11,703 bases of DNA from Anaerolineales bacterium. GTDB lineage: Bacteria > Chloroflexota > Anaerolineae > Promineifilales > Promineifilaceae. Positions within the stretch are counted from its first letter, which is position 1. Each line of letters opens with the position of its first letter. The stretch lies in contig JAGQGA010000105.1 of the NCBI GenBank assembly GCA_020432595.1, forward strand, positions 1 through 11,703, in the 5' to 3' direction. This document shows positions 6,220 to 11,703 of the stretch, in pieces. The translations under genes were made by a program, and so were the position numbers. Below the pieces are notes generated by a model. That model worked only from the letters and a program-made list of their open reading frames with translations, searched no databases and was not told the DNA's origin.

Positions 6220-9200
6220 TCATTTGTCATACCGAGCATCATTCGCCTGTGGAGCCGTTAGCGTAATCGTGGTCATGCTATTGGCCGAAGGGTCGTAGCT
6301 ATAGGATTCATGGCTGATGCCGGTAACTGTCCAGGTGACGCTGCTGTTGCGTAGCGATTGCTTGCTGATCGTACACTGGCCGCTGCCGTCAGTCACACAG
6401 CTATCGCTGCCGCTGGCTCCATCGCTCCAGCTACCGGCAACAGCGGCGTCGCGCACGGGCTGTCCATTGGCATCAGCCACGGTAATCGTGATAGTCGCAT
6501 CCCAGCGGTTGCGGCTGCCTGGGGCAACACTGCCGGTCAGGCTGCTGACATGCACCGTGCCGCCAGAGGGGATGGGGGTGTTGGTAGGGGTGGGGGCTAC
6601 CGTCGTTGCCGTGGGCGTTGGCGCACTGCCGCATTCGCCAGCCACTTCCAGCTTGATGAAATCGGCGTACAAATTGCCCTTGCTGCCGCCTTGTTCAATG
6701 GTGACACGCGCTTGCGTTGTGCCAGAGGGGGCGGTGCGGCTGAACGCATAGTTGGTGTAAGCCCCGTCCCGGTTGAGGGCTACCGAAGTGCTGTCCAAGA
6801 CGCTGCCGCTGCCGTTGAGGAATTCAATGCTGAGGCTGATGGGGGAGGGGTTGCCAGAGGCTTTGAACCAGCCGCTAACGGTGTAGCTGGTGCCGGCCGT
6901 GGCAGGGGTGGTTTGGAAAAGGGAGGCGGGTCGCCGGCCGAGCATCACGGCGGCAACACCATCATAAGCATCATTAACAGGGCTGACGCTGCTATTAACG
7001 GTCCAGCCATTGGTACCGTTTTCAAAACTGTCGTTTTGCAGCAGGTTGCAGCTTGGGGCAACGGCCGTTACGGTGGGCGCAGGTGTGTTAGTAGCCGTAG
7101 GGCCAGGGGTATTGGTCGCTGTTGGCTGCGGTGTATTGGTGGCTGTCGGTACGGGGGTGTTCGTGGCCGTTGGCTGGGGTGTATTGGTGGCGGTGGGCGG
7201 AACGGCCGTTCCGGTGGGCAGCACAAACAACGAGATAGATTCGGCCGGCAGGTAGGCACTCAGCGTGTTGCCACTAACACTGACGTTACCATCACGGACA
7301 ATGGCGTTTAGGTTGGCACTGCTGTAGCGGTAAACCTCAGCTTGCCCATTGCTGCTAAAGTTGTTGAGCGACACGGGGGAGGTAACAGCACTTTTTGTTT
7401 TGTTGATGATAATCAGCATGAGCGTGCCGTCGCTGCTGCGAACCGAGCCGTAGATAGCAACTTTGCTCTGGTCGTTGCTGTTGGCATAGATGCTGGTGTC
7501 CCCAAAACGGCCGTTGTTGCCGTCATAGTTCAAATACATGCGGAACGCATAGGCACCTGGTTGATTGGCGGCCGGCGGATCCCAAATCGTCGCTAAATCA
7601 ACCCCTTCACGACCAAAAATGCCCAGCACTTCGGCCTGCGTCAACGCGCCATTCATATGCTCCAATCCGCCCCAGTTATATTCAGTAATTGCCAGCTTGG
7701 TGCCAGGATAATAGCTGTCAATCCACTCCTGCATCCGGGGAATCAGGTATACAGGTTCATTAATCCAGCTTTCATCCACATAGGCCGCATCCCACAGGGC
7801 GCGGGTCGAACGCAGCCGTAGCTCTTGCGTTGCGCTCACACCCGCTTGCTGCAACGCCACCCCACTTTGCTGCGGATAATAGTGAATGTCCAAATAATCC
7901 AGAATACGTACCCCATGTGCCTGCTCATATTGCTTCATTTGGGCAAGATACCAAGGCAGAAACGCTGTGCCGCCGTGGGCATTGCGGTCTGGCGCACCCA
8001 GCCACCAATCCCCATCAGCCGCTGAGTAGAAATAGGCCGACCAGCCCCACACCACCGGGCCAAGCGTTTTGGCACTGGGGTCGGCTGCTTTCACGGCCGC
8101 GCCATAGCGATAGGCCAAATCACGAATTTCGTCATAGCTCACCGGTGCGGGGTGCACGTCGCGGTGGGTGGCTGACCACAGCATTGGCTCATTGTCCAGG
8201 CTGTAATATTTCACGCCCCCTTGGCCGGCCGTGCCATATTGGCTAATCAAGTGTGCCATCCACGCTTGCACAAACGCTTCGTCAATGGCGATGCTGGTAT
8301 CGGCCGGATCGTTGCCTGTGATCTTGCTGCCATTGCTCCGAATCCCGTTGCCGCAGTCGGGTGCCCACTGGTCGGTGGATTGCTGGCTGCCATATTTGGC
8401 AACGCTAAAGCCACAATCCTTGTTGCGGCTTTTGGGAGTCCAGCCAATCATGGGGATGGTCATCAGCGTTTCGCTGTTGGCCTGCTGGTTATCGGCCACA
8501 AAGCGGTCGCTGGATGTGCCATAGGGCAGGGTGGAGAGGTTGGCAACATCGTTGGCAATGTTTTCGTAATACCAGTCGTGGGCGCGGTTGCTCACGTCGA
8601 TCTGCCAGTTGTAGCGGGTGGTGGCGTTGCCGCCCCAGCGGGCCACAGGAAGCTGAAGCTCACGCGCCAGCGCGGTGTTGGGGAAGTTCATGCCGTATAT
8701 TTCGGGGCTAATGGGGTGCCGCCCCTCATTGGTGTTAATGGTGAGCGTTGGGCCGCTGCCAGGCACGCTGGTGGGGGCTGGGGTGGTGGTGGGGCTGCCG
8801 CTGTTAACCACGGCGATGCTGTCGAGATAAAAGACAGGCTGGCTGCCGTTGTTGGGGTTTTGGAAGACGAGGCCGAGCAGGCTGGTGGGGTTGCCCAGGT
8901 TGGCAAGTGGGATTTCATACAGCACCCACTGGTTGGGCGAGGCGGTGATATAGTAGTCGCCGCTCCATCCTTCGCTGCCATTGACGGTCTTAACCAGGAT
9001 GGATTGGTTGCCGCTGCTGCCGCCGTGGAGCCAAAAGCGCAGGCTATCTAGGCCGCTGGTGCTCATGGGGCTGCTGGCGCGTAGATATAGGCCAGCCCAG
9101 GCGGCACTGTATTGCACCGAGAGGGAGTTGGCACCCTCTTTGACAGGGTTGGTGTTGCTAAAGTTGAGGTTGCTGTCCCATGACCAGTTTTGCCAGCCGC

Positions 9201-9342
9201 TGGTGAGGCTGTCAATGTAGACGTTTTGGTCTGGGGCTGCGCCCACAGACTGCATTTGGATTAAAAAGAGAAAAAGAATTGGGATGGTTACGGCTCCAAC
9301 CCATAGCCATCGGCGGGTTTTGCAAGTGTATTGGTTTGTCAT
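6220..9342 (-). CDS. Secreted family 44 glycoside hydrolase (endo-beta-glucanase/xyloglucanase) with carbohydrate-binding modules
   Basis: A 1040-residue secreted enzyme, predicted to cut beta-1,4-glucan chains (cellulose, xyloglucan) outside the cell. The signal peptide has basic KTRRW, then a hydrophobic core at about 12-30 and cleavage near VGAA (33-36). Residues 40-180 form a beta-sandwich, binding-module-like domain. GH44 spans about 198-708: YGMNF, RWGGNATTRYNWQ, then LDNEPMLW (Glu385, likely acid/base) and AITEYNW (Glu554, likely nucleophile); the 169-residue spacing suits the family. A linker of five TATNTPxP units (717-756) follows, then a second binding module (764-901, NLLQNDSFENGTNGW, CBM4/9-like), a short linker, and an Ig-like domain (928-1030) with a likely Cys982-Cys990 disulfide. 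No C-terminal anchor is seen, so it is probably released. The start is supported by AGGA 8 bases upstream. The gene stands alone, between a convergent operon and divergent prfC. Confidence 0.92.
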   Translation of the reverse strand: MTNQYTCKTRRWLWVGAVTIPILFLFLIQMQSVGAAPDQNVYIDSLTSGWQNWSWDSNLNFSNTNPVKEGANSLSVQYSAAWAGLYLRASSPMSTSGLDSLRFWLHGGSSGNQSILVKTVNGSEGWSGDYYITASPNQWVLYEIPLANLGNPTSLLGLVFQNPNNGSQPVFYLDSIAVVNSGSPTTTPAPTSVPGSGPTLTINTNEGRHPISPEIYGMNFPNTALARELQLPVARWGGNATTRYNWQIDVSNRAHDWYYENIANDVANLSTLPYGTSSDRFVADNQQANSETLMTIPMIGWTPKSRNKDCGFSVAKYGSQQSTDQWAPDCGNGIRSNGSKITGNDPADTSIAIDEAFVQAWMAHLISQYGTAGQGGVKYYSLDNEPMLWSATHRDVHPAPVSYDEIRDLAYRYGAAVKAADPSAKTLGPVVWGWSAYFYSAADGDWWLGAPDRNAHGGTAFLPWYLAQMKQYEQAHGVRILDYLDIHYYPQQSGVALQQAGVSATQELRLRSTRALWDAAYVDESWINEPVYLIPRMQEWIDSYYPGTKLAITEYNWGGLEHMNGALTQAEVLGIFGREGVDLATIWDPPAANQPGAYAFRMYLNYDGNNGRFGDTSIYANSNDQSKVAIYGSVRSSDGTLMLIIINKTKSAVTSPVSLNNFSSNGQAEVYRYSSANLNAIVRDGNVSVSGNTLSAYLPAESISLFVLPTGTAVPPTATNTPQPTATNTPVPTATNTPQPTATNTPGPTATNTPAPTVTAVAPSCNLLQNDSFENGTNGWTVNSSVSPVNDAYDGVAAVMLGRRPASLFQTTPATAGTSYTVSGWFKASGNPSPISLSIEFLNGSGSVLDSTSVALNRDGAYTNYAFSRTAPSGTTQARVTIEQGGSKGNLYADFIKLEVAGECGSAPTPTATTVAPTPTNTPIPSGGTVHVSSLTGSVAPGSRNRWDATITITVADANGQPVRDAAVAGSWSDGASGSDSCVTDGSGQCTISKQSLRNSSVTWTVTGISHESYSYDPSANSMTTITLTAPQANDARYDK
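7075..7194 (-). repeat. Five 24-bp tandem repeats encoding the TATNTPxP linker
   Basis: Five degenerate 24-base units encode five TATNTPxP octapeptides (x = Q, V, Q, G, A) between the GH44 domain and the second binding module. Such low-complexity linkers keep modules apart in secreted enzymes. The unit number is likely to vary between strains. AACGGCCGTT flanks the block on both sides (7060-7069 and 7201-7210). Confidence 0.85.
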
Positions 9343-9546
9343 TGTCCTGTTCCTAAGCGTTCTATAATGTCCCTGGTTATGGCTAGTAACCGCTTGTTAG
9401 TTTAGATAGTTGAGGAGGGGGTAACTATAGGCTCTTTTGGCTGGGTCAAGGGTCATGGCAAATTGGTAGGGGGATGGTGGGGGGAGAAACGGCCGTTTGC
9501 AGTCCAATATTCAGACACTGTTTAGCCAGTTTAGAAAATTTTCAGA

Positions 9547-9576
9547 TTACCCAAATACGGTCAACTTTGTTATGAT
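9547..9576 (+). promoter_or_regulatory. Probable extended -10 promoter of prfC
   Basis: TGTTATGAT (9568-9576) is an extended -10 element, TG one base before TATGAT. A poor -35 (TTACCC, 9547-9552) lies 18 bases upstream. Transcription should start near 9583, about 113 bases before the prfC ATG and only a few bases before the hairpin at 9586. Confidence 0.5.
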
Positions 9577-9585
9577 AAATAGAGG

Positions 9586-9621
9586 AACGGCCACGGTAAA
9601 AATGTTACCGTGACCGTTTTT
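9586..9621 (+). terminator. 5' leader hairpin with T tract (attenuator-like) ahead of prfC
   Basis: AACGGCCACGGTAA (9586-9599) pairs with TTACCGTGACCGTT (9605-9618) at 13 of 14 positions around a 5-base loop, followed by TTTTTATTA. This has the form of an intrinsic terminator but lies in the prfC leader, where it begins almost at the predicted transcript start. No gene upstream on this strand needs it. It may be an attenuator, a 5' stabilising stem, or a DNA operator. Confidence 0.55.
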
Positions 9622-9696
9622 ATTATGAGAATCAGATGAGAGAAAGGGTTTTGAACTGTAATCTACTTAACAAAAACGCTTTCCAAAAGACAGTTT

Positions 9697-11301
9697 ATGA
9701 GTGACGAATTAGCCCCATTAACCCCCAAAATGCTGCGGGAAGAGATTAGTGCCCGGCGCACCTTTGCCATCATTTCCCACCCAGATGCAGGAAAAACAAC
9801 CTTAACCGAAAAGCTGCTGCTCTATGGCAACGCCATCCACCTGGCCGGCAGCGTGCGGGCGCGGCGCAACCAGCGCAGTGCTACCTCTGACTGGATGGCG
9901 ATGGAGCGTGAGCGCGGCATTTCCATTACCTCCACCGTGTTGCAATTCCCCTACAAAGGGCGAATGATCAACCTGCTGGACACGCCCGGCCACGCTGATT
10001 TTTCCGAAGACACCTATCGCACCCTGATGGCCGCCGATAGTGCGGTGATGGTGCTGGATGCGGCGCGGGGCGTGGAGCCGCAAACGCGCAAGCTGTTTGA
10101 GGTGTGCCGCGACCGGGGCATTCCAATTTTTACCTTTGTCAACAAGATGGATCGGCCGGCCGAAGACCCCTTGGCGCTCCTTGATGAAATTGAAGAGGTG
10201 CTGGGGATGCAGCCCGTGCCGATGAACTGGCCCATTGGCGAAGGCAACAGCTTTCAGGGCGTGTTTGACCGGCGCAGTGAGCAGGTCTATCTTTATGACC
10301 GCACCGTCCACAACCAGACCATCTCGCCCGAAACCATCACCACCCTCGACGACCCGCGCATTGAAGCGGGGCTGAGCGCCACCCAGTTTGAAGATTTGCA
10401 CACCAACATCATGCTGCTGGATGAATTGGCGGCCTTTGACTTGGACACAGTGCTGCGCGGCGAGCAAACGCCCGTGTATTACGGCAGCGCTCTGACCAAC
10501 TTTGGTGTACAGCTTTTTCTGGATGATTTTGTGGAATTTGCCCCCGGCCCCGATGCTTATCCCAGCGATGTGGGGGATATTGACCCGTATCAGCCAGAGT
10601 TCACGGGCTTTGTCTTTAAGATTCAGGCCAATATGAACCCGCGCCACCGAGACAGCGTCGCTTTTTTGCGGATTTGCAGCGGTCGCTTTGAGCGCAACAC
10701 CACGGTCAAACATCCCCGTTCGGGCAAGGCGATCAAGCTGTCGCGCCCGTACAAATTTTTTGCCGAAAGCCGCGAGGTGGTGGATGAGGCGTTTGCTGGT
10801 GACATCATTGGGCTGCCCGGCAGCCGCTACTTTGGCATTGGCGATACCATCAGCGCGGGCAACGCCTTTAATTTTGCCCCCATTCCCCGCTTCCCGGCCG
10901 AACATTTTGCTCGGCTGATTAACCTAGATGTGAGCAAGCAGAAGCAGTTCCAGAAGGGGCTGGAGCAGTTGGCGACGGAAGGGGCGATGCAGGTGCTGTA
11001 TGAGGCGGACGCACAGCGGCGCGACCCGATTTTGGCGGTGGTGGGGGTGCTGCAATTTGAGGTGGTGGAAGCGCGGCTGCTGGATGAATATGGGGTGACG
11101 ACGCGGCGGGAAATGCTGCCGCACCAGCTTTCGCGCTGGGTAGAAGGGCCAGAGGCGCAAATTGAGCTGCTGCCGTGGCGCTATAGCATGATGAAAACGG
11201 TGGATGACAACGGCCGTTTAGTCGCCCTCTTCTCCTCCCCCCATGAGCTAAACTTTTACGCTGAGAAATACCCGGAGATTACGTTTCGGGGTATTGCATG
11301 A
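9697..11301 (+). CDS. prfC: Peptide chain release factor 3 (RF3)
   Basis: A 534-residue translational GTPase, close in length to E. coli RF3 (529). RF3 binds the ribosome after peptide release and uses GTP to eject RF1 or RF2. Motifs: P-loop SHPDAGKT (27-34), the switch I stretch SDWMAMERERGISITS (64-79), G3 DTPGHADFSEDTYR (95-108), and G4 NKMD (149-152). Later stretches FTGFVFKIQANMNPRHRDSVAF and GVLQFEVVEARL are typical of RF3 domains II and III. The WMAMERERGIS form separates it from EF-G. ATG 9697 fits the family's N-terminus, though the upstream ribosome-binding signal is weak (AAAGA). It stands alone with its own leader and is divergent from the GH44 gene. It has only one AACGGCCGTT copy (11209), fewer per kb than the neighbours on the left. 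Confidence 0.96.
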   Translation: MSDELAPLTPKMLREEISARRTFAIISHPDAGKTTLTEKLLLYGNAIHLAGSVRARRNQRSATSDWMAMERERGISITSTVLQFPYKGRMINLLDTPGHADFSEDTYRTLMAADSAVMVLDAARGVEPQTRKLFEVCRDRGIPIFTFVNKMDRPAEDPLALLDEIEEVLGMQPVPMNWPIGEGNSFQGVFDRRSEQVYLYDRTVHNQTISPETITTLDDPRIEAGLSATQFEDLHTNIMLLDELAAFDLDTVLRGEQTPVYYGSALTNFGVQLFLDDFVEFAPGPDAYPSDVGDIDPYQPEFTGFVFKIQANMNPRHRDSVAFLRICSGRFERNTTVKHPRSGKAIKLSRPYKFFAESREVVDEAFAGDIIGLPGSRYFGIGDTISAGNAFNFAPIPRFPAEHFARLINLDVSKQKQFQKGLEQLATEGAMQVLYEADAQRRDPILAVVGVLQFEVVEARLLDEYGVTTRREMLPHQLSRWVEGPEAQIELLPWRYSMMKTVDDNGRLVALFSSPHELNFYAEKYPEITFRGIA

Positions 11302-11305
11302 TTTT

Positions 11306-11365
11306 GTGGGGGGTAGGGAGTGGAGTGTAGAGAGTACACCCCACTCCCCACTCCCTACTCCCCAC
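11306..11365. terminator. Heptamer-repeat hairpin at the prfC/carboxylase convergent junction
   Basis: GTGGGGGGTAGGGAGTGG (11306-11323) pairs with 11348-11365 over 18 bp, with one G-U pair. The loop holds a smaller stem, GTGTA/TACAC (11325-11329 and 11335-11339). Both arms have a 7-base period (ACTCCCC ACTCCCT ACTCCCC on the right, 11343-11363). It starts 5 bases after the prfC stop, and the opposite gene's TAG stop (11355-11357) lies inside its right arm. There is no T tract, so its role as a terminator is inferred from position and stem strength. Confidence 0.6.
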
Positions 11366-11702
11366 CCTCTTCCAACACCACCATCAACTGCCGCGCCCGC
11401 ATCTGCTCCCCTTCCTGCACCCAAACCTGGCTGACGGTTCCGGCAAAGGGGGCGGGGATGGCGTGTTCCATCTTCATCGCTTCCAAAATGAGCAGTGTTT
11501 GCCCGGCGGCCACCGTCTCACCAGCGGCCACGGCCAGGCGGCGAATGGAGCCAGGCATAGGGGCAAGGATGTTGCCGCTACCAGTTGTATCGCTGCGGGT
11601 GGGTGGTTGCTGCAGGCTGTCGCGGAAAACGGCCGTTTCTTCCCCCCACTGCACCCACAACTCCCCACCCTCGGTAAACGCATAGGCCAACGAGTCGTGC
11701 AG
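11355..11702 (-). CDS. Biotin carboxyl carrier C-terminus of an acyl-CoA carboxylase alpha subunit, partial
   Basis: The frame is open to the right edge (LHDS precedes the TTG at 11690), so only the C-terminal 116 or so codons are visible and TTG is internal. Residues about 38-108, counted from that TTG, form a biotinyl domain: APMPGSIRRLAVAAGETVAAGQ, then the biotinylation motif EAMKMEH with the acceptor Lys73 (codon 11472-11474), then the mirrored half PFAGTVSQVWVQEGEQM. In acetyl-, propionyl- and methylcrotonyl-CoA carboxylases of this kind, biotin carboxylase and this carrier domain are one chain; the swinging biotin carries CO2 to the carboxyltransferase. The sequence before the domain (LWVQWGEETAVFRD) fits such a fused alpha subunit better than free AccB, but which acyl-CoA is used cannot be told. 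Its last codons (GGE-stop) lie in the junction hairpin. Confidence 0.85.
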   Translation of the reverse strand: MHDSLAYAFTEGGELWVQWGEETAVFRDSLQQPPTRSDTTGSGNILAPMPGSIRRLAVAAGETVAAGQTLLILEAMKMEHAIPAPFAGTVSQVWVQEGEQMRARQLMVVLEEGGE

Positions 11703-11703
11703 C

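Larger units (their letters stand above)
9343..9696. promoter_or_regulatory. Divergent promoter region between the GH44 gene and prfC
   Basis: 354 bases without a gene. On the minus strand, a TATAAT-like TTATAG (within 9361-9368) lies about 20 bases before the GH44 start and could be its -10 box, but no good -35 pairs with it. Short dyads that might be operators are ATAGTT/AACTAT (9406-9411 and 9423-9428) and GGTTA/TAACC (9375-9379 and 9387-9391). The palindrome GAAAATTTTC (9534-9543) sits just upstream of the prfC promoter. One AAACGGCCGTTT copy is at 9487-9498. Confidence 0.45.
337..11638. repeat. Dispersed palindrome AACGGCCGTT (HIP1-like), 15 full copies
   Basis: Full decamers start at 337, 966, 2215, 2363, 2483, 3184, 3834, 4089, 4498, 7060, 7201, 7506, 9488, 11209 and 11628. 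The octamer ACGGCCGT alone also occurs at 1985 and 5749. Six copies extend to AAACGGCCGTTT (2214, 2482, 4088, 4497, 9487, 11627). Two of the 17 are intergenic. Within genes they encode TAV (nine), RPF (three) or NGR (three), which are all three codon phases. Confidence 0.95.

Noticed and set aside
7075..7194. Short regularly spaced repeats that could suggest a CRISPR array
   Set aside because: They are in-frame, degenerate 24-bp units without unique spacers, encoding a protein linker.
6358..7311. 317-codon open frame on the plus strand inside the GH44 gene
   Set aside because: Gly/Ala/Arg-rich shadow of the GH44 gene's modules and linker; no domain and no ribosome-binding site.
9802..10905. 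367-codon open frame antisense to prfC
   Set aside because: Entirely opposite a highly conserved RF3 gene; composition is that of a GC-driven shadow.

Overview
The window is about 58% GC by eye. It looks like chromosomal DNA from a free-living, possibly filamentous or environmental bacterium, most likely a Chloroflexota (Anaerolineae-like) lineage. That placement is inference. It rests on a secreted family 44 glycosidase with PTATNTP-type Thr/Pro linkers, a DUF2779 nuclease, a large ADP-forming acyl-CoA synthetase fused to an acetyltransferase, and the general style of the proteins. I see no rRNA, tRNA, CRISPR array, integrase or intact insertion sequence.

Layout. 2-1483 (+): C-terminal part of an ADP-forming acyl-CoA synthetase/GNAT protein lysine acetyltransferase (Pat-like), cut by the left edge. 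1531-1731 (+): small ribbon-helix-helix antitoxin-like protein with no toxin beside it. 1788-2987 (+): DUF89/ARMT1-like metal-dependent phosphatase. 2988-3531: gene-free stretch with two separate inverted-repeat elements. 3532-4971 (+): DUF2779 protein joining a Cas4/RecB-like Fe-S nuclease to a DEDD-type exonuclease fold. 4996-6111 (+): zinc-independent quinone reductase-like dehydrogenase, closed by a strong bidirectional terminator. 6220-9342 (-): 1040-residue secreted GH44 beta-glucanase with accessory binding modules. 9343-9696: divergent promoter region with a 5' hairpin. 9697-11301 (+): peptide chain release factor 3 (prfC). 11355-11702 (-): biotin carboxyl carrier end of an acyl-CoA carboxylase, cut by the right edge.

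The genes do not form one pathway. The first and last genes both concern acyl-CoA metabolism, the GH44 enzyme degrades plant polysaccharide outside the cell, and the rest are housekeeping or poorly characterised. Likely transcription units are 1531-2987, 3532-6111, the GH44 gene alone, prfC alone, and the carboxylase.

The most striking signal is not a gene. The decamer palindrome AACGGCCGTT occurs 15 times (17 times if only the inner octamer ACGGCCGT is required) where about 0.01 would be expected by chance. It occurs in all three codon phases, on genes of both strands, and between genes. It behaves like the cyanobacterial HIP1 sequence but with a different core. A second class of signal is a pair of hairpins built from 7-bp repeats, one at each of the two convergent gene junctions.
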